A DNA stretch of 64,000 bases from Eonycteris spelaea (GCA_003508835.1 PUFA01000092.1:6615501-6679500), one strand, 5' to 3'; shown: positions 11,831-24,869, counted from the stretch's first letter. The notes: a model not told the origin generated them from the letters alone. A program made the numbers and translations.

Positions 11831-14350
11831 TGTGTTTTGGTTAAACTATAAGAAAGAAATCAGGAAATGTTCACCAAATCACAATGCCAGTGACACCTGT
11901 GTTAAGTTGGAAATTAGGGGACAGGAAACTAAGGGGTTTTTTTTGAATACAGAGGACTGGTGCTCTGTAGACTATGATTAACACTATTAGGCTTGATTCA
12001 CAGCAAATATAGCTGCAAACCCAGAGACCTTCCTTCTGAATGCAGAGTGGGAAAGGAGGACCTGCCTGGCTCCAGTCCTAGCTTTGCTCCTACTGTGTGA
12101 TTACAGGCGTCTCAAACTTTCTCTGTAAAATCAGGAGTTGGTCTGTGCTCTGTAGGGTTCCCTCTAGCTCCATCATTCTCATTCAATGGTTTCCTTATCA
12201 CCAGTTCTGGCACATAAGGATAATGACAACTCTGTAACAAGAAGCCATTGAGGTATATTGATTGGTTTACAACAGTATTTGGTAAAGAAATAAAAAACAA
12301 GAGGAACACACACAGGTTTGTGTAAATAGTAAACCTTTAATTTGATTATTACTCATTCAACAAACATCTGCTCTGAATAAGGTATACAAAATTTTATCTT
12401 TTCTTTTAAAAAATGTGTTTTAAACAAAACTGAGAAGTTCTTTGAGAGTTTATTTCCTAGGATGTATAGCCGTTAACATCCAATTCCACCAACGGAAGTC
12501 CCTCATTGCATTCCACACAGGACAGATGGGTCTCCACTAGCTAATATCCTTCCAGGTGGTGCTGACATAGCACATATTTAAATATTCCTCTCTGTGGGAA
12601 ATAGAGATGTAACTTCTATACTTATTTCAAGTTGCTACTGTGACTTTCTTCACAGCCTTGGTTTTTCAAAGTTTTAAAGTTAACTCTTCTCCTAGAGAAT
12701 ATATGTAAGCAAGTAAACTCAAAACTTCAATGCAGTGCTCTCATTCCGTAGCTCTGGTTTTAGTCTCTGTAATCACTGCCCACTGGGCCAACTGCCAGCC
12801 TCCGGTAAGCACCATGCTGTGGAGAGGAATGCTTCGGCTCCCACAGTTACATCTTCAAAAAGGCCACCTGGAAAAGGAAGAACCCGCAATGCTTTACTTA
12901 CATAACATGATGAAATGGCTGAATGCATATCAAATCAGAATCAGGTAAGTCTGGTCAATAAGAATGCACGCTGATCCAAAAAAAATATATATATATACTC
13001 TTAGTCCAGCCAGACATTGCCATTTTACAGCAGGAGCCAATCAGTCCTTTTAAAAGAAAATATAGAGCATAATTAAAATGATTCACATGCACTTTGAAAA
13101 AAAAAATAGAAGTTTTAATTGGCACTAAAATTGTATTGCTGTGAAGTAATCTAGTTCTCTTTCCCAATGGCTCAAACAGCCATTTGGGCCTTCTATAAGC
13201 AGAATTCTGTGTCCTGCTATTGGTAATTATAGTAGCCTCTCCTCGGGTCATGCCAATGCTTTTGATCACACTCACTTATGTTTATTATGCTTGTCAGCAG
13301 CAATTAATCTTAAAACTCAGTGTTTTAAAAAATTTTAATTCATACAAGTTTTGGTTCAAACCAAGATGATTTAATAAGGCCCAGAATAAATTCACCTAAT
13401 TTCCTAATGGTTTTAAATAACAGAGAATCAAACATAATAAAGTCAGTCATAAATGTTTAGAAAGTTTTAGTTCAGAGGTGGTAGTAAATTGAGGACTGCG
13501 CCAATATCAGGAAGAGAGCGGGATGCAGATTAGAGATAAAAATGGGGAAGTGTGGGAGGGTTGAGAAGGTCATTCTAGGCTTTTGAGAGGGAAAGAGTGA
13601 GCAACAGAAATAAACGCATTCTACTCTTGGACAGTTGGTTCGTAAGTTCCCAAACGCAGCCAAAGGAGGCATGTATTTAACAAACTCTGTTGAGGAGGAA
13701 TAAAGAGTCACGCAGGGCAGAAAGCATCTGCTTTATTTTGAGTAATTCAAAAGGATGTTACTCTACACACAGTGCTGGTTAAAAAAGGCACCTGCTGAGT
13801 TTCCATATCAACTTCCTGCTAGTTTCTACATCAAGTTCAGCAATGAGAACACCAAAGTTGAAGGAACTGGCAAAAAAAGAAGGGTTAAGATTCCTGAACA
13901 AAATGTAAACATGGATGATTGGTACAAACCTCAAGGGCTTCGTGTGAAGATTAAATGAGATAATGGTTATGCAAATAGATGTATCTCTCCTTGGCCTCTC
14001 ACATAACAGATATCAGAAACCCATAAACATTTCAGATGAGATGGGACTGTTGAAGAGAGACCAGCTGGGCCATTAGAAAATGATCATAGAATTACAGGGG
14101 AAGGGATTTTAGGGGTTGTTGAGTCTGACATCTGGCTCACTGTTGATAGTGTTCCCTGTCAGGTGATAGCTTCTGTTTACAGGGACCTTACAAAGAAGAC
14201 AATGTCACTGCTAATATTCAGAAACAGAAAGACAATAGATGAAAACTCCAGTTATCTCTTTTTTAATTCTGAAAATGGCTAGGTTGTAAAGTATTCCAAC
14301 CAGGAACTATTCAGAATCACAACGACACTGATAAACGTCACCATGAAAAT
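11831..14350. other. No recognised gene or element
   Basis: Unassigned sequence. A short (AT)n tract lies near 12979-12997. An open frame at 12709-12949 ends against a consensus 5' splice site (CAG|GTAAGT, near 12943-12951), but it lacks a convincing acceptor and its protein is not recognised. Confidence 0.45.
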
Positions 14351-14760
14351 GGTTAAGAACTTTAGCTCTGGAATCATATAGATCAATGGTTCTCAACTTG
14401 GGGTGATTCTGCCTGCCAGGTGACATTTGGCAAGGCCTGGAAATATTTTTGATTGTCACAACTTGGGGGGTGCTATTGGTACCTACATGGTAGAGGCTAG
14501 AGATGCTGCTAAACATCCAGTAATGCGTAGGACAGCTCCCCTTCTACCCCGAAAGAATGATCAGCCCCTAAACATCAATAATGCCAATGTTAAAAGACGC
14601 TGAAATTTAGACACGGATTTTAGAATGAGATCTCTTACTTACTAGTTGTGTGCCCTTCAACAACAAGCTTGTTAGCTTCTCTCAGCCTTTCCTCATTTGC
14701 AAAATGGAAAATATAAATGGACCTACCTGAAACTTGTAAAACACTTTATAGTATATTAAG
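14351..14760 (+). repeat. MIR interrupted by MER20
   Basis: The MIR head (GGTTAAGAACTTTAGCTCTGGAATCA) occupies 14351-14383. It resumes after the MER20 with CTTACTTACTAGTTGTGTGCCCTTCAACAA and TTTCCTCATTTGCAAAATGG at about 14630-14710. Removing 14384-14604 restores the normal MIR order. Confidence 0.75.
14384..14604 (+). mobile_element. MER20 (hAT-Charlie) inside a MIR
   Basis: It begins CAATGGTTCTCAACTTGGGG and carries CAGGTGACATTTGGCAAGGCCTGG, TTGTCACAACTTGGGGGGTGCTATTGG and GATGCTGCTAAACATCCAGTAATGC in consensus order. The last few bases of the right terminus look deleted. The flanking 8-mers ATATAGAT (14376-14383) and ATTTAGAC (14605-14612) agree at 6 of 8 and both fit the hAT target pattern nTnTAGAn. 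Confidence 0.85.
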
Positions 14761-14956
14761 CCTATTTTGACTCCTTTCATCCTCAGCACAGCCCATGATT
14801 CAGATAAAACAGGCATTTGAAATTTTGTTTTACAAATGAAGAAACAGAAGCTCAGAAAAATAAAGTGACTCGCTCAGGATACAAAAACTATGAAGTGTCA
14901 ATGATGGGCTTAGAAAGAAACTGATTCCTAATTCATGCTTTTCCCACTATAACTTT
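14761..14956 (-). repeat. MIR, reverse orientation
   Basis: CTTTCATCCTCAGCACAGCCCATGA, then TTTTACAAATGAAGAAACAGAAGCTCAGAAAAATAAAGTGACTCGCTCAGGATACA in antisense MIR order, tapering into the head region near 14950. It lies tail-to-tail with the preceding MIR. Confidence 0.6.
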
Positions 14957-16250
14957 ATAGATGAATGAAATAAAATTGCAGAGGTTTAGGGACTGTTAAT
15001 CTTCATTATCACTTCAAGTATCAAAGATTTATTTTCTTTCGCATGCCTATGACTATGGACTCAAGATGGAGAACAAATAAGAGGCTGAGCTGATTAAGTA
15101 ATGCAATGGAGCCCCCTCAAAAAAGAAAACTTTAAAATTTGACCTAATATTTTTTTTTCGTCTCTAGTTTTTCTACTTCCACCTGCCAAGTTCATTATGT
15201 AATTTTTGCAGGACTTAATAACAAGAATCTTCAATCATCCTTGGGAATAGATAATGTGAAATGCATTTTAGCTTCTTTTTACTTAAAACACTGTGAGTTA
15301 ACATTTCAAATACCATTTTTTCTTCTCTAGCTTTTATCCATGACAGGAAAAATTGCTTTCCCTAACTGCCATTTATTTTGAGAGAGCATAATTTTATTTT
15401 GTTCCACTACACTTAGAAATATCTCTGTATTTCATCTGTTTAGTTTTCTTTCCAAAAGTAAAAGTTTTAAAGCTTTTCAGCTACAGCTTCAGGCTTCATT
15501 GTTACATTACTGGAATATATAGTTAGAAAAGTATAAATAATTATTAAAAACTAGAGAAGACAGGACTCTTTCATGTTGGCTTTTAGGTTTGACCCTCTGT
15601 TTTCTGTGCACCTGAATTTGGACACTTGGGAGTGGAAAGGGGGAGGATGAGTGAAGACATCTAAAAATAATGTCTCTGTTTTGAGTAACCATCTAAAAAC
15701 AATCTTCTTAAACCACAACAAACAGGGCCAGGCCGATGTAATACTGAACCAAATGTTAAGTTTATAATGCTTCAATACATCTGCATAATGGTAAACACTT
15801 TTAAATATTGTTTTATGTTAGTTAACACATTTATATTATTAAATTCTAGTCCTCAACCCAGATTTGGAATTTCAATCAATAAAAAGATATGCTGTCAAGG
15901 CAAGCTGCACAAGATAAAATTAGCATATTAAAAAAAGCTATGTAACTGCTTTAGGGTATGCTAAACAAGACAGATAAAACTGTAAAATACTGAAAAATGT
16001 GAGTTTCATAATAATTGCAAACTTTAGAAAAAAATTCTTTAGAATAAGTTGTATAGCTATACACAAATGTTCCTTTTGAAGGGTATTGTAGACTTAAAAA
16101 AATATATAAAACTATGCCTTACATATGCATTTTTGTTTAGTATGGCTCATGTTCAAAGTTAAGTTCTGAAACAGGATGCTGTTACGGCATGGAAAATAGG
16201 CTATATTTTATGATATAAACTCCAGTTTCTAGGACCAAATTTCATATACA
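14957..16250. other. No recognisable element
   Basis: AT-rich unassigned sequence with no coding potential I can see. Confidence 0.5.
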
Positions 16251-16340
16251 AAATAAAATAGATAATATAGATATAAACATAAAAATAACATGAATATAAA
16301 AATAAAAATAAAAAATGAAAATAAAATAAATATAAAAAGG
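16251..16340. repeat. A-rich (ATAAAA)n simple repeat
   Basis: About 90 bp composed almost only of A and T in AAAATA/AATATA units, decayed from a simple repeat or an old A tail. Confidence 0.8.
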
Positions 16341-16524
16341 AAATGACTTTTTCAAGCATTAATTACACATATTTGACATCCTAAACAATACTGAGATGAA
16401 GCAATTTTTACCAATTCATTAATTCAGCATTGATCAGGCCCATGTTGATAATACCTGGATTTGACGTCTGAGTTGGATAAATAGTATAAGATATTCTTCT
16501 CGCTAAGTCGACAAGCTGGCTTCA

Positions 16525-16660
16525 GTCACTCAATTCATTCAATTGTTAAGTACCTACTATATGCTAGTGACTACCCAGTCACTGAGAACACTTTCATGGT
16601 GCTAACTAACACACAAGTGAGGACACAGTCAAGTAATGAGATGATTCTAATTATATGTCA
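16525..16660 (-). repeat. Possible L2 3' end
   Basis: CAATTCATTCAATTGTTAAGTACCTACTATATGCTAG followed by an ACTGAGAACACTTTC-like line resembles an antisense L2 end, but it is strongly diverged. Confidence 0.38.
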
Positions 16661-18594
16661 TAAGTTTAAGATGATGCCTTATACCTGCTGGGAGAAAAAA
16701 AGACTATTCTTGAGTTATGAAAGAAAATGAGATTTCTGAGGCAGTACCCTATGAAAGGTAATTATTACTATAATGAATATTGTGTTGGCAAGGAGTGGCA
16801 ATAAAACCTGATGTCACAGAGTGGTATACCAACTCTCCTCTTGGCTCCTACATACACTAAAAGATGCTGGCTTGCTAAATGAATTAGCAGCAAACAGGAA
16901 GGATGGAACAAAAGATGTGAGAACATACAGTAAGGAAGAAGGTTCTAGCCTCTAAAATGACAACAATTATGTGTATACTTAACTGTGGGCACAAACACTA
17001 TACTAAGGGACTAGCAGTGTAGCCATCCAACTCCAGACTATCTGCACAAATTCTCCAAGGGCCTTTAGAAAGTAGAGGGAAAAGATGGCTGACTGTAAAT
17101 TAATTTAAACCTTTATCTTGTATTTTTGTTAAGCCATGCATGTACTGTGATCATTTAAATATAAATAAAAAGCTTATTGATTTTCATTTACCTGGGAACC
17201 AGTTAAACTAAGCATAGCTAAGTTTTCTAGTGGACATCTAGGTAAAAGCCAGCAGTATGTGAAGTACCAGAAGAGAGCTGTGTGTGGGGGAGAAAGAGAG
17301 GAGGACTGATGCTTCTTCATCTTTAGATGGGGCTGAAAACGTGGACAAATGCAACAGTTACTGGGTCTTGATCCAATTCTTCACCAAAGCAAGTAAGTTC
17401 TAACCATAAGCTTCATATCACTTCTTTTAGAATAAATGGATTATGGAAAGTAATTTTGGCATTGGATGGTGCTGTTGTAACATTGTAGTGAACAAGCAGT
17501 TCTGATGCAATCAATGAAAGTCCCAGTTACAGAAAGCAAATCCAGTATCTTTGCTAATGATCGCAAGCCCATGGAGCAAATGTTTATATGGCAATAGTCT
17601 TTAGGTGTTACGTAAAAATATACTACTTCTAACAAAAAACATATTTGTTAAAGGAAATCAGTTTATGATACCAATATGAGTGGGAGTTAAAATGCATATT
17701 ATAAAACAATGCTACAACAATATACTATCACCCATAAATCAAAATGTCCTTTTAATTTCTAATTTCTGTGGAATATCTGCAAGAGAGAACTCGGCAGAAG
17801 GGAACTCTGGGCAAAAGTGGTATTTTGAAAATCACAAGTTTATTCAGAAATAGTTACTAGAGTTCAGAAATGAAGAAGTACTTTTCTACAGTACCAATTA
17901 ATAAAAATATTTACTAGCAAGACCATTTTAATAATACTATTTCAAGGAAGCTATGTTCACTCTTATGTATCTTTCTTAAGGTTGAGAAGCATGGATGTTG
18001 AAGAAGACAATACATTTAGAATATCAGTGCAATTAGACATTCCAGGAATGGGTATGAACCCACATGGGGAACAAATAGCTTTCCATAGCAGAGGAGTGGT
18101 TTCTGTCATCTAAACAGATTTATTTTAGTGATATTTTTAAATTCCTATTTTAGTTGTAACTATTAATATCTCTTCTAACAGAGACATAACCAAGGAAGAA
18201 ACTTGCTTCATCCAGATGAAAGACTTTCTGTCTCACTGTCAAGAATGGAGAAGGGACGAGCTTGTGAAGTTACAGCTGTGGATCCTACTTAGTCAGCAGT
18301 GGGAAAGTGTCATGAAAACATTACATGAGTAGCAATGAGATGCTGTAAAGTCTTGGGGCCAAGCATATTCAGTCCATGAGTGTAGAACTCTGTCAAGTAA
18401 GAAGATTAGAAAAGGTGATCAACCATACTTTTTAGGGAAAGAACTAAGGAGGGTTATAAATACCTCTGTAAAAGGTCCTGGACAATTTTATCTCATACCT
18501 GAACAGCCTTACTTCTGTTGCTTGGTATTCAACAAGTTCTTTACTGCAATTATTAAAACTTAGAGAAATCAAGACTTGTATTGTTTACTATATT
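16661..18594. other. No recognisable element
   Basis: No named repeat or gene. The frames here are short and without relatives. Confidence 0.45.
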
Positions 18595-18916
18595 TTTTGT
18601 TTTAATAACTGATTAATATATTAATTATAGACAAAATTAGAAAACACAGAAAAGCACAAAAAGAATAAAAACAAAATTTTGTAACTCCATTACTCAGTGA
18701 TAGCTATTATTAACATTTTGAATATATCTTTACCGACTTTTGTTTTCTACATATAACTGAAAATTTCTATAGATGCTGTTTTGTAATATACAGTTTCTTG
18801 TTGACCTAAAAATATATTGTGGTAATCTTCCCATGAAAATATTCTTCTATGACATTTCTCATGGCTGCATTATATAGCCCATTATATATCTGTATCACTT
18901 AAAAAAAAAAAAAAAA
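18595..18916 (+). repeat. Old A-tailed LINE-like relic, family unassigned
   Basis: The line AAAACACAGAAAAGCACAAAAAGAATAAAA, then ATTACTCAGTGATAGCTATTATTAACATTTTG, ending in ATGGCTGCATTATATAG and an A16 tract at 18901-18916, matches a common dispersed mammalian motif order that I remember but cannot name securely. The 3' A tract supports retrotransposition. Confidence 0.4.
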
Positions 18917-18983
18917 GGACAAATGTATAACTTATTCAACCAGAAAGCAAATTTGTGTGTTTTTTTTTTTCCATGCTATTTCA

Positions 18984-19140
18984 CTGGCATCACCTGGTAA
19001 TTTGTTAAGCAAATTCATGTGCTCTGCTGTAGACCTGCCCAATCAGAAACTCTAGGGGTGGAGCCCAGCAACTGGTGCCTTAGACGTCCTCTAGTTGATT
19101 TTACTGCATGCTAATAGAATGTGAGAGCCATTGGTTTAGT
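18984..19140 (+). mobile_element. MER5-like hAT element
   Basis: GGCATCACCTGGTAATTTGTTAAGCA, GACCTGCCCAATCAGAAACTCTAGGGGTGGAGCC and GAGAGCCATTGGT follow MER5 order. The termini are eroded and no clear 8-bp duplication is seen. Confidence 0.58.
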
Positions 19141-19262
19141 CCAACCATTTTATACAGCTGAGCAAACTTAGAGAAGTTAACTTATTTACAGTGACACAGA
19201 TGATGAGAACAGACATTCAAACATAGGCCTTCTAACTCCTAATCCAGCGATTTCATTTCTAA
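19141..19262 (-). repeat. MIR core, reverse orientation
   Basis: CCATTTTATACAGCTGAGCAAACTTAGAGAAGTTAACTT, ACAGTGACACAGATGATGAGAACAG and a head-like CTAACTCCTAATCCAGCGA, in antisense MIR order. Confidence 0.52.
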
Positions 19263-19589
19263 ACCAGTATAACTGAAGACACTGAAGAAACATATTAAGT
19301 CCAGCCCTATTTCCTGATATTGATAAAGGACATTGGAGCGCTAGGTACATTTTGTTAGTTATGTAGAGACTGAAGGGGCCAAATATCGCAAACTGACCTG
19401 CTATGTAGAGTTAGTCTATAAGAGGTTAAATGAATGACTTCTTGTATGTGTGGTGGAGACAACTTCTTATATTGGCCCAATGTGGTTTCTTTTCTAAATC
19501 TAGTTACCTCATATGTATCTCCTTAGCAAAATTACTTGATTCATTGTAGTAAACTCTGACAAATTTGACTTAAAAATAAGGCTACCATG

Positions 19590-20390
19590 ATGGAATCAAA
19601 AGCTGGCAAAGAAACAAAATCTCCTATAGATTGCTTGGGAGAATATAAATGGTATAGCCATTTTAGAAAACAATTTGGCAGCTTCTTTTAAACTAGACAT
19701 GTAATTACTACATGATTCAGCAATTGCAGTCTTGGACATTTATCCCAGATAAATGAAAACTTGATTTACAGAAATACCTATAACAAATGTTCACAGCAGC
19801 ATTATTTTAATAGTCAAAAGGTGGAATCAGCCTATCCATACCATGGAGTACTAGCAGCACACTAAGCACAGAGCTGTTGATAGATGCAAAACTTGGAAGA
19901 AACTTCAGGGAATTAGGCTGAGTCAAAAAGCCAAGCTCAAAAGGTTATGTACTGGTATAATTCCATTTATATAACAATTTTGAAAGGACACTATTTACAA
20001 ATAGGACAAGATAGTGGTTACCAGGGTTAGGGATGGTGGGGAAGGAGAGATGGTGTGATTATAAAAGGGCAACTGGGAGATCCTTATGATGGAACTGTTC
20101 AGTGTCTTTAACTGTGATGGTAGAATCACATAAGAGGTGATGCAATTGTATAGAACTTCACACACTCACACACATACACACATATACATGAATGAGTCCA
20201 AGTAAAACCAGGAACATCTGAACCAGATGGGAAAGGGACTTACATGTCAATACTCTGACTGTGATATGCAATACAGTCTGCAATCTGCGGGCACTAGGCA
20301 AAGTGTACAAGGGATCTTTCATATTATTTCTCACAACTGTAAGCAAATCTACAACTATTCAATAAAATTTCAAACTAAAAATCATGCTGT
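19590..20390 (+). mobile_element. 5'-truncated old L1 (L1M) 3' end
   Basis: It begins within the end of ORF2 (AATGGTATAGCCATTTTAGAAAACAATTTGGCAGC). The usual L1 line follows (TTCACAGCAGCATTATTTTAATAGTCAAAAGGTGG; ATAATTCCATTTATATAACAATTTT). Next comes the 3' UTR with TGGTTACCAGGGTTAGGGATGGTGGGGA, and it ends with AATAAAATTTCAAACTAAAAATC. Two CA-rich stretches (20159-20190) lie in the 3' UTR. Confidence 0.82.
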
Positions 20391-20449
20391 AATATTTGGC
20401 AATGATCTTGTCTAGCTTATTTCAAACTAGTTACCTCTAGATGTAGCTT

Positions 20450-20460
20450 TGAGATGCTTT
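20450..20460. repeat. Left target-site duplication of the long L1
   Basis: TGAGATGCTTT. The partner at 25932-25942 reads TGAGATGCCTT, so 10 of 11 bases agree. The L1 poly(T) (antisense tail) starts directly after it. Confidence 0.85.
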
Positions 20461-20599
20461 TTATTTATTTTAAATTGTTTTTTTTTTAATTAGGGTGACA
20501 TTGGTTAATGAAGTCCACGTTTCCAGTGTACAATTCAAAGTAAGTCATATATATTTTACATTGAATGTTCACCATGGTTAGATTCTGTCACCATATTTG

Positions 20600-23500
20600 A
20601 CCAACCTTTACCCCGTCTACCTCCCTCTCCTCCTCACCTCCCACCCTCTGGTAACCACTAGTCTACTGTCCATGTCCATGAGTCTCTGCTTGTTTTGTCC
20701 TGTTCATTTGTTGCTTTCAGGTTTATAGCCCACATAGATGAGTGATATCATGTGGTTTTTAGCTTATTTTGCTTAGCATAATTATCGTCAATTTCAATCT
20801 ATGTTGTCGCAAAAGTCAGTATTTCATCTCTTCTTATAGATGAGTATATTCTATTTAGATATGTACCACATCTTCTTTATCCAAACATCTATCATAGGAC
20901 ACTTCGGTTGCTTCCATGTCCTGGACACTGTGAGTACTGCTGCTATGGACATCAGTGTCTAAATATCTTTTAGGATACATTTTCAAGTGTTAGGGGTAAA
21001 TTATCCAGTGGAGGGATTGCTGGATCATATGGTAGATCAATTCTTAGTTTTTTGAGGAACCATACTGTTTTCCATAGTACTGTACCAATCTGCAGTCCCA
21101 CCACAGTGTATGAGGGGTTTTTTTTCTCTGCATCATCTCAACATTTGTTATTACTTGCCCTGTTGATAATAGCTATTCTAAAGGTGTGAGATGGTATCTC
21201 ATTATTGTTTTGACTTGCATTTCCCTAATAGCTAGCGATGTTGAGCATTCTTTCATATGTTTGTTGGCCATTTGTATGTGTTCTTGAGAGAAGTGTCTGT
21301 TCAGGTCCTCTGCCTATTTTTTAATTGGATTATTTGTTAGTTTTTATTGAGTTGTATGAGTTCTTTGTATATTTGGATATTAGGCGCTTATTGTAGGTCA
21401 TTGCTTGCAAATATATTTTCCCATTGGATGGTGGTCTTACCTTGTTGACAGCTGCTCTTGCTGTGCAGAAGTTTTTTAGTTTTATACAGTCCTATTCATT
21501 TTTTTTGCTTCTACTTCCCTTGTCTTTGAGGTCAAATTCATAAAATCCTTTAAGTCCAAGGTCCAGGAGTTTAGATCCTATGTTCTTCAATGCATTTTAT
21601 TGTCTCAGATCTTATATTCAGTTCCTTAATCCATTTTTGAGTTAATTTTGTGTGGTGATAGACAACAGTCTAGTTTCATTCTTTTGCAGGTGGTTTTCTA
21701 GCTTTCCTACCACCATTTAATTGAAGAGACTTTCCTTTCCTCCACTGTATTTTTGGCTCCTTTGTAAAAAATTATTTGCCTATAAAAACGCGTTTACTTT
21801 GGATTCTTGATTCTGTTCCACTGGTCTGTGGATCTGTGTTACTGGCAATACCATGCCATTGTGATTGCTGTTTCTTTGTAGTACAACCTGAAGTCAGGCG
21901 AACGATGCCTCTGGCCTCGTTCTTTTTTCTCAGGATGGCTTCAGTGATTTGGGGTCTTTTTAGCTTCCATACAAATCTGATGATTTTTTTTTATTTCTTT
22001 AAAAAGTGCCCATGAGATTTTGATGGAGTTGCATTAGATCTGTATAATGCTTTAGGTAATATGATCTTTTAACTATGTTGATTCTTCCAATCCAAGAACA
22101 TGGATATCTTTCTATTTCTTTGTAGCTTCTTCAATTTCTTTTAATAGTCTTATAGTTTTCATTATATAGGTCTTTCACATGTTTTGTTAGATTTATTCCT
22201 AGGTATTTTATTCTTTTTGTTGTAATTGCAAAAGGAATCGTTTTTTCCACTTCTTTTTCTGATGCTTCATTATTTGACTATAGGAATACTATGGATATTG
22301 AACACTGAATTTGAATCCAGAAAATTTTCTGTATTTCTTTATTGTTTCTAATAGTGTTCTTGTGGAGTCTTTAGGGTTTTCTAGATAGAGAATCACGTCA
22401 TTTGAAAATAGAGACAATTTGGTTTCTCCATATCCTATTTGGATGCCTTTTATATCTTTCTCTAGCCTGATCTGCACTCGCTAGGCCTCCAATGTTATAG
22501 TGGAATAACAGTGGTGATAGTGGTTCAGCCTTGTCTTGGTTCCTGATCTTAGAGGGAAGGTTTTTAGTTTTTCACCATTAAGTATAATGTTGGCTGAGGT
22601 TTTACTGCATATGGCCTGTATTAATTTTAAGGTACTTTCCTTCAGTACCATTTTGTTAAGTGTTGTGATCATAATGGATGCATCTATTGATATAATCATG
22701 ATTTCTTATTTTTTAATTTGTTTATGTGGTATAGCACATTAACTGATTTGCATATGTTGAATCCATCTCTGTGCCCCTGGGATGAAGCCCACTTGATTAT
22801 GGTGTATAATCTTTTTTAATATGTTGCTGTTTTTGGTTCGCTAGTATCTTATTTAGACTTTTTGCATCTATGTTCATGTGAGATATTGATTGGTCTGTAT
22901 TACCAGGTTTTGGTATCAAGGTAATATTAGCCTCATAAATGGTTAGGAAGTATTTCCTCCTCTTTGATTTTTCTGAAGAATTTGAGGAGAAAAGGATTAA
23001 ATTTCTTTTTGAATGTTTGGTAGAATTCACTGATGAAGCCATCTAATCTTGGACTTTTATTTTTTGGTAGGTTTGTGATGATTGTTTCAATTTTCCATAC
23101 TGCTGATCAGGTCTATTTAGATTTTTCCAGTTCTTCTTGATTCAGTCTAGAAAGGTTGTTTGTATATTTCTAAGTACTGTCTGTTTCTCCTAGGTTATTA
23201 AATTTGGTGTTAATATACTTTTTCATAGTATTCTTATACATGATCCTTTGTATTTCTGCAGTGTTTGTTGTAATTTCTCCTCTCTCATCTCTGATTTTGT
23301 TATTTATGTCCTTTCTGTTTTTTCTTAGTGAGTCTAGCCAAGAGTTTTGTCAATTTGATTAACCTCTCAAAGAACCAGCTCTTTGTTGCATTATTTTTTT
23401 CTATTTTTTTTTATTTTCAATTTCATTTAACTTTGCTCTAATTTTGATTATTTCTTTCCTTCTGCTGATTTTAGGTTCATTTGTTCTTCCTTTCTAGTTT

Positions 23501-24421
23501 TTTTAAGATGAAGTGTTAGGTTGTTATTTGGGCTTGTTCTTGTTTTTGGAGATAGGCCTGTAATGATATAACTTTCCTCTTTTGCCATGTCCCAAAGTTT
23601 TGATATGTTGTACTATCATTATCATTCGTTTCTATGTATCTTTTGATCTCTTTTTATTTCTTCTCTGACCCAGTTATTCTTCAGTGCATGTTGTTTAATC
23701 TCCATGTATTTGTGATTCTTCCTGCAGTTGATCTCTAGCTTCAAAGCATTATAATTGAGAATATGGTTGGTATGATTTCAATCCTCTTATAAATTGTTGA
23801 GGCTATCTCTGTGTCCCAGTATGTGGTCGATCTTGAGAATGTTCCATGTGCATAAGAAGAATGTATAAGCAGCTGTTTTGGGATGAAGGCTCTGTAATGT
23901 CAATTATGTCCAGTTGGTCTAATGTGTCATTTAAGGATGTTATTTCCTTATTGATTTTTGTTTGGATGATCTGTCCATATCCACAGTGGGTATTTAGGTC
24001 CCCAACTATGATAGTGTTTTGGTCTGTTTCTCCCTTTAGTTCTGTTAATAATTGCTTTAATATTTTGGGGCTCCCTGATTGGGAGAATAGTATTTATAGT
24101 GTTGTCTCTTGTGTATGATTCCCTTTATCATTATGAAGTGTCCCTCAGTATCCTTTCTTTACCTTTTTTATTTTGAAGTCTATTTCATCTGAATTAGTAC
24201 TGCTACTCATGCTTTTCTCTGAATGCTATTTGTTGAAATATCATTTTCCACCCTTTCACTTTGAGTCTATATTGTCTTTGGAGCTGAGATGTGTCTCCTG
24301 GAGGCAGCACATAGCTGGGTTTTTGTTTTGATCCATTTGCAACTCTGTGCCTTTTTATTGGTGAGTTCAGTCCATTTACATTTAGGGTGGTTATTGAAAT
24401 ATGAGGTTTTCCTATAGCCAT
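20600..24421 (-). pseudogene. L1 ORF2 (endonuclease/reverse transcriptase) remnant
   Basis: ORF2 would encode the endonuclease and reverse transcriptase needed for target-primed reverse transcription. The reading starts at a methionine (24421) and gives ITTLNVNGLNSPIKRHRVA, the conserved N-terminal endonuclease segment. Further in, recognisable reverse-transcriptase blocks appear: ITLIPKPG and [15 protein letters not shown] (22797-23042), a block with SANIILNGEKLKTFPLRSGT (22481-22699), and KGIQIGYGETKLSLFSNDVI (22289-22477). The catalytic L1 FADD motif reads FSND at 22397-22408, so an active-site aspartate position is changed. Stops and frameshifts separate the blocks. It is nonfunctional. 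Confidence 0.9.
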
Positions 24422-24869
24422 TTTATCTTTGCTTCTGGTAGCTCAGTTTTTCCATTGTTCCTTGTCCTTGTGTTTCTGTTTTTTTTTTTTTTTTTTTTTT
24501 TAATTTAAAATTTTAATTTTAGGTGGGTTTTGTGGATTTTCCCTCTGGTTCTTCTTGTTTTAATATATGTACTTCAGTTCTGAATTCTTTAGTGTGCCAT
24601 TACCTTATGAATAAGGATAGTTATATACAAATGGTAGTCTATTTCTTCTGCACATGGCCCCTTTGTGAAACTGGATCTTCGAATCCTCCTTTTTGTTATT
24701 GTTGTTTAATTTGTCCCTATGTATGCTGAGCATTCTTTACTATCTTGCAATAGCCAAATCTCTTCTTATCGTTAAAGCTTATAATACCCTGTTCTTAATA
24801 TGGTTTGCATTACTCCACTTCTATCTGCCCTGCTAGTCACCTTACTCATAGTTATGTATTTTTTTGTCA

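Noticed and set aside
13755..13958. Lysine-rich 67-codon frame
   Set aside because: No domain, no family resemblance, no context; typical chance frame.
22797..23042. Minus-strand frame with reverse-transcriptase similarity as a separate gene
   Set aside because: It is one broken block of the ORF2 remnant of the 20461-25931 L1, not an independent retron or reverse transcriptase.
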